This document shows positions 56,772 through 64,000 of a stretch of DNA of 64,000 nt, piece by piece (position 1 is the stretch's first letter; every line of letters begins with the position of its first letter). Source of the stretch: Algoriphagus resistens (lineage in GTDB: Bacteria > Bacteroidota > Bacteroidia > Cytophagales > Cyclobacteriaceae). The translations under genes and the position numbers were made by a program. The stretch covers positions 124,001 through 188,000 of the forward strand of contig NZ_LMXN01000009.1 in assembly GCF_001442615.1 (NCBI RefSeq), given 5' to 3'. The notes beneath the pieces were generated by a model. It saw nothing but the letters and a program-made list of their open reading frames with translations. It was not told where the DNA came from and did no database searches.

Positions 56772-57455
56772 TCAGAGCGTAGGTACAGGTTTTAGATTTA
56801 GGTCTGACAGATTTTTTCGGAGTTTCTTCATAAAGGTATCTCCTGGGTCGGTTTTTACCGTACGGTAGTCTGGATCAGCTTCTTTCCAAAGGTCAGTTGT
56901 TTGGAAGTTTTGATATTCATGATGACCAATTACATAGTCGATTGCATATTTTCTCTCCAAGTATCTAATCAGTTCTTCATTAGCTTTCAGTTGCTCTTTG
57001 GTCAATGGCATATCATCGCTGCCGATATTTTCGACCCCAATAGCCAAATAATTTAATCCGATTGTATGTCTTGCAAACGTAGTATCCGGCAATAGTCTAA
57101 AAATCGTGCCGTCCCGGTCGATCAAAAACTGACTTGAAACATTTAGATTACTAGCTCCCGTCAAATCATCTCTACCAGTCAAAGTAGCAGGGTCAAAAAC
57201 ATCAAAAGTCACTTCTATGTTTTCAATTGCTGTCCAGTGAACAACAACCATTTTGGGGTCAATAGTTGCAGTTCTCTGCTCTAGGTCATGATGGTCTTTG
57301 AGATATTTCACTGAAAGTTCCTCCCTCTCCTGATTCCAGGTGATGGGTTTCTCGATTATTCTAAAAGTAGATTTAGAACTACAGGAACTAATAAAAAGTG
57401 AAAAAACACAGATTCCGAATAGAAAGAGGATACAATTTGAGAAATAAAGCTTCAT
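56772..57455 (-). CDS. Lipoprotein N-acetylmuramoyl-L-alanine amidase (Amidase_2)
   Basis: 227 residues. The lipobox is ISSC (Cys25). The amidase_2 domain has zinc ligands His73 (VVHWTA), His178 (VIGHHEY) and Asp203 (VKTDPG), with Glu142 (GVENIG) and Lys201 as catalytic partners, all in place. An extended loop lies between His178 and Asp203. It removes stem peptides from peptidoglycan in the periplasm or at the outer membrane. It is the first gene of the salvage operon; the GHL10 gene begins 10 bases after its stop. Confidence 0.92.
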   Translation of the reverse strand: MKLYFSNCILFLFGICVFSLFISSCSSKSTFRIIEKPITWNQEREELSVKYLKDHHDLEQRTATIDPKMVVVHWTAIENIEVTFDVFDPATLTGRDDLTGASNLNVSSQFLIDRDGTIFRLLPDTTFARHTIGLNYLAIGVENIGSDDMPLTKEQLKANEELIRYLERKYAIDYVIGHHEYQNFQTTDLWKEADPDYRTVKTDPGDTFMKKLRKNLSDLNLKPVPTL

Positions 57456-57584
57456 GGTTTTTTGCTAAAAAGGGTCTTTTAATTCGATGAGAATAATTGC
57501 TTTTCACAGCTAAACTACCCAGAAAATTGCAGGATAGGCAATGATGGCCCGCAATTTTTTGCCAGAAATTCCAATCAAGAAATA

Positions 57585-57618
57585 TTTTTGCAAGTTTTTG
57601 CTGTTTTTGTTAGCTTCC
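57585..57618 (+). promoter_or_regulatory. Candidate promoter and TTTTTG repeats upstream of the DeoR gene
   Basis: TTTTTG occurs at 57556, 57585, 57595 and 57604, the last three spaced 10 and 9 bases. The copy at 57585-57590 is 20 bases before TAGCTTCC (57611-57618), a partial match to TAnnTTTG. Transcription would start near 57625, 16 bases before the ATG. The phased repeats may also be an operator for the divergent amidase operon. This is weak evidence. Confidence 0.35.
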
Positions 57619-57640
57619 CAAACTCAACCATTCTTATCCC

Positions 57641-58390
57641 ATGCTGAAAGAAGAAAGACAGAAGTATATTTTGGACCAGGTTCATTTGCACCATCGGGTG
57701 CTGCTGAATGATTTGTCAGATTCATTGAACGTGTCCATCGATACCGTGAGACGGGATGTAAAAGAGTTGGACAAGGAAAAGAAGCTCAAAAAGGTACACG
57801 GTGGAGCGACTTCCTTCGGTTTTATGACTTTCACTAAAGATGATGGGAATATTTATCTGAAGTCAAAGAAAATTTCCATTGCTGAAAAGACAGTTTCGCT
57901 GCTTACAGATGGCCAGGTCATTTTGATGAGCGGAGGCACTACCAACATGGAAGTGGCAAAACTTATTCCTGAGAAATTGGTTTTAACAGTATTCACTCCA
58001 AGTCTTCATGTGGCGATGGCCTTACTGGATCATGAAAATGTAGAAGTGATTTTTCTAGGGGGAAAACTCCTTCATGATGCGAAGTTTGCAGTGGGTGGAA
58101 CTGTTGTGAATGCGCTTTCGCAGTTACGTGTGGATTTGTGTATTCTTGGAACGGGCTATTTGGATGCAGAATTTGGCCTTACCGAATTTGATTGGGAAGT
58201 TATTCAGGTAAAGCAGGCGATGATCAGAGCTGCAAAAAAGACAATTATTTTGACCGTTTCAGATAAGCTTCATTCAGTCCAAAAATACAAGACCTGTGAT
58301 ATGACCGCAGTCCACACACTCGTCACTGAACTTGATCCAGCCGATCCAATGCTGGATGCTTTTCGGTCGTTTGAGTTGGTGTTGGTTTAA
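57641..58390 (+). CDS. DeoR/GlpR family transcriptional regulator
   Basis: 249 residues. The N-terminal helix-turn-helix reads LLNDLSDSLNVSIDTVRRDVKELDKEKKLKKVHGGA, the defining DeoR block. The C-terminal sugar-phosphate-binding domain has GGTTNMEVAKLIP, HVAMALLDHENVEVIFLGG and a KTIILTVSDK end. Such regulators respond to a phosphorylated sugar. It is divergent from the amidase-led operon across 185 bases, so it probably controls that operon, with an amino-sugar phosphate as the likely signal. Confidence 0.92.
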   Translation: MLKEERQKYILDQVHLHHRVLLNDLSDSLNVSIDTVRRDVKELDKEKKLKKVHGGATSFGFMTFTKDDGNIYLKSKKISIAEKTVSLLTDGQVILMSGGTTNMEVAKLIPEKLVLTVFTPSLHVAMALLDHENVEVIFLGGKLLHDAKFAVGGTVVNALSQLRVDLCILGTGYLDAEFGLTEFDWEVIQVKQAMIRAAKKTIILTVSDKLHSVQKYKTCDMTAVHTLVTELDPADPMLDAFRSFELVLV

Positions 58391-58538
58391 AATGATAATA
58401 GGGTGGTGTGGTAGTGTTATATTAATTACATTGGCCAGTGTCTTTTTTATTTAGTATGTCATCGCCGTTTTACTTTTTTGAATCTTCGAAAATCCTTTTT
58501 ATGGACAAATGAGAATAGTCTTAATTCTGGTATTTGGC

Positions 58539-60941
58539 TCATTCATAGGTCAGTGATTTGACCGGATTGATCATTGCAACCTTGATAGTATGGACACTGA
58601 CAGTTACCAAAGTGATGATCACAACAGCAAAACTCGGAAGGGCAAAAATCCACCACGATAAGGGAATCCGGGTGGCAAAATCCTGAAGCCAGGAATTCAT
58701 AATCCAAATGGAAAGTGGAACTGAAAACAGAATAGCTATGAAGATCAGAATGATAAAATCTTTGGTGATCAATCGCAACAAACCAACTAATGAGGCGCCC
58801 ATTACCTTACGGATTCCAATTTCTTTCGTACGCTGTATGGCTGTAAGCGAAGACAGGCCAAATAAGCCTAAGCTGGCAATAAAAATGGCTAGTGCTGTGA
58901 AAATACTGAAGATAGTTCCAAATTGTTGATCTGACTTATATTGCTGATCAAAGTGCTCATCCAAAAAGAAGTATTGAAAAGGGTTGCCTGGAAAAACTTC
59001 TTGCCAATCTGCTTCAAGAGTTGACATCAATTCTTGGATTTCCCCGGTATTTACTTTGACTGAGTAAAACCCATTTGGTGCTTCATTGTAGCGAAAGACC
59101 AAGGCATCAAATGATTTCTTGAGAGATTCCTGATGATAATCTTTCATAACGCCAACAATGTTGAATGTGTCTCCCCAAAAGAAAATCTGGTCATTGATAG
59201 CTTCTTCGGGTAAGGAAAAACCCATTAATCGGGTGGCAGTTTCGTTTAGTATAACATTCTTGTGTTCATTGGCGATGTCATCCGAAAATTCACGCCCGAA
59301 AAGCATCTTCAGACCAAAACTTTTATTGAAGGAGCCATCGGTCATGATGACCCGATATTGGTTTTGTTCATCCTCTCCCTGACTCAATCTTCGGATCCCT
59401 CCGGCATTCCAGCCAGGTTGGCTTCCTGGAACTGAAGTAGAGGCTGTCACAGAAATCACACCTGTGTTACTTGAGATATTCTGCTTGAAAACCTGATACT
59501 TTTGCCTATAAGTCGAGTCAGTTACACTTGGGGCATGAAGAACCACTGTTTGATCAATAGTAACACCTAAATCTTGATTCTGCATAAAACCAAGTTGCTG
59601 ATAGACTGTAAAAGTCCCCACCATTAGGGTAATGGATGCAATGAATTGAGTGACCACCATGCCTTTTCTCAATAAAACACCTGAGTCCGAATTTTTGAAT
59701 TTTCCTTTCAAAACTTCTACCGGCCGAAAAGAAGAAAGGACAAATGCCGGATATAAACCTGACATCACTGCGCCCAAAACAATCAAACCAAACAAAATCA
59801 ACCAAAAAGCGGGTTGCAAAAATAACTGATATCCTAGCTCCCTTCCGGTGAGGCTGCTAAACCAAGGTGTCAGTAAAATCGCTAAGCCTGCAGCAAGAAT
59901 CACTGCCATGAAATTCAAAAACAATGATTCTGTTAAAAACTGCTGAATAAGTTGGGCTCGATATCCTCCCATTACCTTGCGAATGCCCACTTCGCGCGCG
60001 CGCTCAATAGATTTTGCCGTAGAAAGATTGATGTAATTGATCCAGGCAATAATCATAATCAAAAGAGCCACGACAGACAAAAAATTAACCGACTGCCTGT
60101 TCCCATTTGGTTTAAATTCCATAATGTAATCTGAATCCAAATGAATGTCAGCTACTGGTTGAAGGTGAAATTCAATCCCGGCATTATATTTTTTCAATTC
60201 GTCACCATGGGTAGCCTGCACAAAATCCGGGAATTTGGCTTCCAGTGATTTTGCATCAGTGTTTTCCTCCAGAAGAATATAAGTCAAAAAGCCATCCCAA
60301 TTCCAAGTCAAAAAAGGGTCATTCGACATTTTCTCCAACGTGATAAATGAACCCAAAGCATCAATTTTCATATGGGTATTTACTGGGAGGTCTTCAAAAA
60401 CTCCAGAAATTTCAAATTCCAAGTTTCCGTTTGCCTTCAATGTTTTGCCTATAGGAATCTCATTTCCAAAATACTTTTTGGCCATAGATTGAGATAAAAC
60501 CATCTTATTAGGTTCATTTAAAACTAGGGAATCAATTCCTTCGACAAGTTTTATTGAAAAAATAGTAAAGAAATCTTCTGACGCATAATATAGATTCTCT
60601 TCTTTGAAGAAAGTATCGCCAGTAGAAAGCGTAGCAGCCCTGTTGGTCAGGCGGGTATAAGCTTTAACCTCTGGGAAATGTGCTTTTAGGTCAGGTCCGA
60701 TACCTGCAGCTCCTGCTGCCCATTGAGTAGAAAGTTCTCCTTTGTCATATCGGTCTTGCTGTATCCTGAAAATCCTGTCCTTTTTATCGAGGAAATTATC
60801 GTAGCTCAGCTCATGCAATACAAATTGTGAAATTAGAAGGCAAGCTAACATCCCAATAGCAAGCCCTGAGATATTGATAAAAGTAAAAGCCCTATTTTTG
60901 GAAACATGTCTCCAGAGGGAGGTGAGGTAGTTTTGAAACAT
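58539..60941 (-). CDS. FtsX/MacB-type ABC transporter permease
   Basis: 800 residues from the ATG at 60941 (MFQNYLTSLWRHVSKNRAFTFINISGLAIG). The frame stays open for another 89 codons upstream, but those codons do not resemble protein. The layout is helix, large MacB_PCD periplasmic domain, three helices with the FtsX block, then a second periplasmic domain and three helices. REVGIRKVMGGYRAQLIQQFLTES and KEIGIRKVMGASLVGLLRLITKDF are the two FtsX signatures. There is no ATP-binding gene next to it. It stands alone and its substrate is unknown. Confidence 0.9.
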   Translation of the reverse strand: MFQNYLTSLWRHVSKNRAFTFINISGLAIGMLACLLISQFVLHELSYDNFLDKKDRIFRIQQDRYDKGELSTQWAAGAAGIGPDLKAHFPEVKAYTRLTNRAATLSTGDTFFKEENLYYASEDFFTIFSIKLVEGIDSLVLNEPNKMVLSQSMAKKYFGNEIPIGKTLKANGNLEFEISGVFEDLPVNTHMKIDALGSFITLEKMSNDPFLTWNWDGFLTYILLEENTDAKSLEAKFPDFVQATHGDELKKYNAGIEFHLQPVADIHLDSDYIMEFKPNGNRQSVNFLSVVALLIMIIAWINYINLSTAKSIERAREVGIRKVMGGYRAQLIQQFLTESLFLNFMAVILAAGLAILLTPWFSSLTGRELGYQLFLQPAFWLILFGLIVLGAVMSGLYPAFVLSSFRPVEVLKGKFKNSDSGVLLRKGMVVTQFIASITLMVGTFTVYQQLGFMQNQDLGVTIDQTVVLHAPSVTDSTYRQKYQVFKQNISSNTGVISVTASTSVPGSQPGWNAGGIRRLSQGEDEQNQYRVIMTDGSFNKSFGLKMLFGREFSDDIANEHKNVILNETATRLMGFSLPEEAINDQIFFWGDTFNIVGVMKDYHQESLKKSFDALVFRYNEAPNGFYSVKVNTGEIQELMSTLEADWQEVFPGNPFQYFFLDEHFDQQYKSDQQFGTIFSIFTALAIFIASLGLFGLSSLTAIQRTKEIGIRKVMGASLVGLLRLITKDFIILIFIAILFSVPLSIWIMNSWLQDFATRIPLSWWIFALPSFAVVIITLVTVSVHTIKVAMINPVKSLTYE

Positions 60942-61453
60942 AGGTATCAAAGAGTTTTCGGAATAAGAACCAAACGTTTTTATACCCCCAGATCTATACC
61001 GAAAAGAAAAATAACACCAGTTTGCTGGAAAGGGGAGTTTATAAAATTTAAGGCTGGGGTTTTCGGACAGTATTGACCGAAGACGGTCAAAAAAAATCAT
61101 TTCAAGTATAATAATTTTTTGTCTAAAGCCACATGGGTGTGTCCCAAACTCATTTCGGAAGAATCTCATATGCATTATAATCATCCCTGTGTGTGATCCC
61201 GTATGCATGTGACACGCTCGATTCTAAGTGTTTAAATCCGCTCCGTCCATTCATTTTTGTCTTTACAGAAAAGAACAGAGCAAACGCTAGGAAGTTAAAT
61301 TTTCATATCCATATTAGTGGCAATTCACCTTTGCGTGAAATAGAGCGAGAGAGAAAGTTTCCTTTTAGCGCCTTGGATAAAACTGGTGTTCAAGTACATT
61401 TAGGAATAAAGCAGTTTATAATGGATTGGGAAGGGGAGGCAGGCAGCATAGCT
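60942..61453. other. 512-base region without a supportable gene
   Basis: Frames in this stretch (a plus-strand frame from 61193 and the upstream extension of the permease frame) show no family pattern and are judged non-coding. ATGCAT occurs twice near 61170-61205. Nothing else of note was seen. Confidence 0.45.
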
Positions 61454-61485
61454 AAAAAAAAGCTTCCCGGTTCCGAGAAGCTTTT
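61454..61485 (-). terminator. Terminator of the HMA protein gene
   Basis: On the minus strand, AAAAGCTTC and GAAGCTTTT form a 9-bp stem that continues with CGG / CCG, followed by a run of T residues. It begins 5 bases after the HMA gene stop, so it closes the TonB receptor-HMA operon. Confidence 0.85.
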
Positions 61486-61489
61486 GGTC

Positions 61490-61846
61490 TTAATTGTCTT
61501 TTTTCTTTGGTAATTCATCATCATGAGCACCGTCCTTACAGCATTCGTCCAGCTTTGAATAGGCTTTTGGATCACGCTTCAGTGAATCTGCATTGTAGCC
61601 TACCATGGTCACACGCTTTCTGAGCTTGTCTGGATCGGTTTTAGAATCCAAATAGGCAATGTTCAACACTTTGGTATCCAAATCAAGATTCACGGATTTC
61701 ACACCTTTTTCGAAGGTAAGATCCTTTTCCAATGTAGCCTTGCACATCTCACAGATGGCTGATGTTTTGATGCCGATTGTTTTCACCTGCGCCTGGGCAG
61801 CAAATGCAAAAATCGCAATAAACAAGGTTAAGATTAGCTTTTTCAT
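61490..61846 (-). CDS. Exported heavy-metal-associated (HMA) domain protein
   Basis: 118 residues with a signal peptide (residues 1-19). The HMA fold follows, with the metal-binding CxxC at Cys32 and Cys35 (ICEMCKATLE). The C-terminal tail has a further CC pair and His/Asp residues (ECCKDGAHDDE). It should bind copper or a similar metal in the periplasm. It starts 8 bases after the TonB receptor stop, so the receptor may import the metal that this protein receives, or sense it. Confidence 0.9.
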   Translation of the reverse strand: MKKLILTLFIAIFAFAAQAQVKTIGIKTSAICEMCKATLEKDLTFEKGVKSVNLDLDTKVLNIAYLDSKTDPDKLRKRVTMVGYNADSLKRDPKAYSKLDECCKDGAHDDELPKKKDN

Positions 61847-61854
61847 AGTCTTTA

Positions 61855-64000
61855 TTAGTTGATTTTATATCTGACTCCAGTGTAAATGACTCTTCCGGCT
61901 ATTGGTCCCCACGTCATGGAAGCATCGAAATTTTGTCCGAAAGGATTTTCCGGATCAATGATTGGATTTGATTGCTTGAAATTTAAGATGTTTTCTCCAC
62001 CTAAGTAGATGCTACCCCAGCGAAATCCACGGCTAATCTGGGCATTTAACATGAAGAAATCAGGAGATTTACTTGGCTGATGGAATTCTACAGGACTTCC
62101 ACTTGTATCAGGAATTCTCATTGGCCCATTCCAGTTTACAGTCATGTCTGCTTTCCACTTATCATATTTGGTAGCGTAGGCCAAATTCATGAAAAAGCGG
62201 TCCTGACTTTGATAGGGGACTTGCTGTAGGATACCATTAGTGGTCATGAGGTTTTCATAGTGTTTATAGGCTGTTTTAATAGCCAACTTTTCAGTCACTG
62301 GATAACTCGCTTCCACCTGAAAGCTGCGGGCAAATGAGCCATTTTGCAGATTATTGATCACCAGTAAACTGGAACTTATGTCTTGATCGTACACTAGTTG
62401 GTTTTCGAAAGTAGTGTAGAAATAATCCGTCACAAGGCTTAATGGTTTATCCTTAATACTGAAAATTCCAGCGAGACTGATTCCTGTGTTCCAACTGACT
62501 TCAGGTTGCAGTGCAGCATTGAAAATAATATCCCTGGAAGAAACCCATACCATGCTGTTTTCCATCAAGGCATTGGGGGTTCTATATCCTTTTCCTACAG
62601 ATCCTCTTACTGTCCATTTTGGGATAAATTCCCATCTGGCATGTATTCTAGGTGTAAAATAAGTGCCAAATAGATTATGAAAATCCGTTCGCGCTCCAGC
62701 TACAAGAGTGATTTTATCAGTTGGAATAAAATTATATTCGAAGAAAAGCCCTGGTACTTTTTCTGTTCGATACATTGTCGTATCCAGGCCCGTTGGCGTA
62801 TTAGAATCAAAGCTTTCTTCAATATCATCGTAAAGAATGCTAGCTCCGGTCTTGTATTGGTGAAAGCTTGAACCGATGATATTCTGGTAAATGAAATTCC
62901 CGTAAGCAGTCTTCTCAATGCCTTGATATAATCTTCTTCCTGCGCCGCCATTGAAATTCTGATAGGATAGGGAATATTGAAAACCCCAGCTCTGGGTGGG
63001 GTTCTCTGGGTAGATCATTCCAAGTTTGCCAAAAATCTCAGCTTTTCGGGTGTCCATTTCGTAGCCATACATGGTACTTGTGGATAGGTCACTGTTGACA
63101 CCGAAACCTTTTTGCCCACCGGCATTATCTGACATAAATAGATTTACACCAATCTGCGCCATCAGCCGATCACCTTCATACTTATATCGATTTAGGAAAT
63201 TTAGCTGCCTTGCTTTTGGCAAATCCATAAAACCATCGTCATTCCCATCTACTTCCGTGTTCAGTTGACTTGCATGAAACAATACTCCCGAGCTCCATTT
63301 ATCACTGATTGGAATCTGATGATTTGCATTGATTTCCATCCTTCCAAAGGAATTAAGATAGCCATTGAGGTACCAGGTATCCATGGATTCGGGTTTGAAA
63401 AGATCCACGTTGATCTGGCCGGTCATAGATTCGTAGCCGTTGATTACAGTTCCGGCTCCCTTGCCTACATCAATGGATTGGATCCATGTTCCGGGTACAA
63501 AGGTGAGGCCCAATCTGGAATTCAATCCACGGATATTCGGAATTCCTTCCCTACTGATCAGCACATAACGACCGTCAAGGCCCATCATCTGGATCATCTT
63601 GGTGCCAGTGACAGCGTCTGCATAGGAGACATCCACTGACGCATTTGTCTCAAAACTCTCAGAGAGATTGCAGCAAGCGGCTTTCTGGAGTTCGTTTTCG
63701 GTGATAAGAATATTGAGGAAAGGGGCTTCGTCTACCACTGATTCAGATCTTGCCTTGACGGTCACCTGATCCAGTGCTTTGCCACTTTCTTCCAACGTAA
63801 TGAGCATTTCACTATCAAATATAGGGGCTAAAGTGTCCTGTTCGTACCCAAGATAGGATACGACCAATCGGTCAGATTGCCGAACATTTTCCAACTCAAA
63901 GTGACCGTCTATATTAGTGATGGCTCCCTGTTCTTTGTCCAAAAGTTTGATGCTTGCCCCGATCAGAGACTCTTTGGAGGCCGATTGTACTTTACCTTTG
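61855..64000 (-). CDS. TonB-dependent receptor with carboxypeptidase-like N-terminal domain (5' end outside window)
   Basis: At least 715 residues; the reading frame stays open to base 64000, so the TTG at 63942 is not the true start. The visible N-terminal part reads LIGASIKLL, GAITNIDGHFELENV and VVSYLGYEQD, a CarboxypepD_reg-like domain. A plug domain follows with VDEAPFLNILITENEL and the later GSGAGT-like GKGAGTVINGYESMTGQINV, then an outer-membrane beta barrel that ends GVRYKIN. The co-transcribed HMA protein suggests a metal or metal-chelate ligand rather than a sugar. A short paired cysteine segment near the plug (AACCNLSESF) is notable. Confidence 0.92.
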   Translation of the reverse strand, partial: KGKVQSASKESLIGASIKLLDKEQGAITNIDGHFELENVRQSDRLVVSYLGYEQDTLAPIFDSEMLITLEESGKALDQVTVKARSESVVDEAPFLNILITENELQKAACCNLSESFETNASVDVSYADAVTGTKMIQMMGLDGRYVLISREGIPNIRGLNSRLGLTFVPGTWIQSIDVGKGAGTVINGYESMTGQINVDLFKPESMDTWYLNGYLNSFGRMEINANHQIPISDKWSSGVLFHASQLNTEVDGNDDGFMDLPKARQLNFLNRYKYEGDRLMAQIGVNLFMSDNAGGQKGFGVNSDLSTSTMYGYEMDTRKAEIFGKLGMIYPENPTQSWGFQYSLSYQNFNGGAGRRLYQGIEKTAYGNFIYQNIIGSSFHQYKTGASILYDDIEESFDSNTPTGLDTTMYRTEKVPGLFFEYNFIPTDKITLVAGARTDFHNLFGTYFTPRIHARWEFIPKWTVRGSVGKGYRTPNALMENSMVWVSSRDIIFNAALQPEVSWNTGISLAGIFSIKDKPLSLVTDYFYTTFENQLVYDQDISSSLLVINNLQNGSFARSFQVEASYPVTEKLAIKTAYKHYENLMTTNGILQQVPYQSQDRFFMNLAYATKYDKWKADMTVNWNGPMRIPDTSGSPVEFHQPSKSPDFFMLNAQISRGFRWGSIYLGGENILNFKQSNPIIDPENPFGQNFDASMTWGPIAGRVIYTGVRYKIN

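Noticed and set aside
60942..61208. N-terminal extension of the FtsX-type permease by 89 codons
   Set aside because: The extra sequence is not protein-like, and the standard family start MFQNYL lies at 60941.
61193..61513. A 106-codon plus-strand frame
   Set aside because: It runs through the terminator of the opposite gene and shows no protein-like pattern.

Overview
The window is chromosomal DNA of a Bacteroidota bacterium, most likely order Cytophagales, family Cyclobacteriaceae (Algoriphagus-like). This is an inference from gene content and style: TonB-dependent receptors, SusCD-world sugar enzymes, BlaI plus M56 pairs, DUF4221, DUF2027/Smr, a membrane-anchored AraC regulator, weak Shine-Dalgarno sequences and one clear TTTG-N19-TAnnTTTG promoter. 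No rRNA, tRNA, CRISPR array, prophage or intact insertion sequence was seen.

Layout. 1-2.7 kb: end of a c-type cytochrome, a Tat-exported sugar-isomerase-like TIM barrel, an SDR dehydrogenase, and a convergent DHFR-like reductase. 2.7-9 kb: a decayed gene, lemA with a DUF2207 partner, katG, and a 2OG-Fe(II) oxygenase; two diverged copies of an ~80-bp repeat flank lemA/katG. 9-15.3 kb: polysaccharide deacetylase, GntP gluconate permease, a GH20 lipoprotein, and three small enzymes (thioesterase, DUF1330-like, MOSC). 15.4-16.1 kb: a wrecked IS200/IS605 tnpB. 16.1-18.4 kb: membrane AraC regulator with a DJ-1/PfpI partner. 18.7-27 kb, minus strand: TamB-like protein, photolyase, DUF2027-Smr protein, a helical protein and a small hypothetical, tightly packed. 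27-31.5 kb, plus strand: tsaD, smpB, an NlpC/P60-like protein that has lost its catalytic histidines, HNH endonuclease, a lipocalin-like protein, and two small membrane proteins. 31.6-35.4 kb: SugE-type SMR exporter, rnhB and a GH63-like glucosidase. 35.5-40.6 kb: blaI plus an M56 sensor peptidase with a repeated proline-rich C-terminus behind a double operator, then a glycosyltransferase and an LpxH-like phosphoesterase. 41-50.7 kb: sugar catabolism genes (KDPG aldolase, nucleoside hydrolase, ROK kinase, a NagB-PIG-L fusion, gluconokinase, amidohydrolase, aldose epimerase) and a DUF4221 pseudogene. 50.9-58.4 kb: a DUF4142 lipoprotein and a peptidoglycan-salvage operon read on the minus strand, with a divergent DeoR regulator. 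58.5-64 kb: a FtsX/MacB-type permease, a periplasmic HMA protein, and a TonB receptor that runs off the end.

How it fits together. The most coherent system is 51.6-57.5 kb: lipoprotein amidase, DigH-like GHL10 lipoprotein, GNAT acetyltransferase, AmpG-like importer and cytoplasmic two-domain GH3 hexosaminidase. Read in order this is a route that strips stem peptides, cuts the bare glycan, imports the fragments and splits them. The ROK kinase and NagB-PIG-L fusion 8 kb away could take the released amino sugar into glycolysis, and the PIG-L half might stand in for NagA, which is not in the window. Gluconate genes (permease, kinase, KDPG aldolase, a gluconate-dehydrogenase-like SDR) are spread over the window rather than clustered. 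Decayed DNA is concentrated at 2.7-3.1, 15.4-16.1, 18.4-18.8 and 49.9-50.7 kb.
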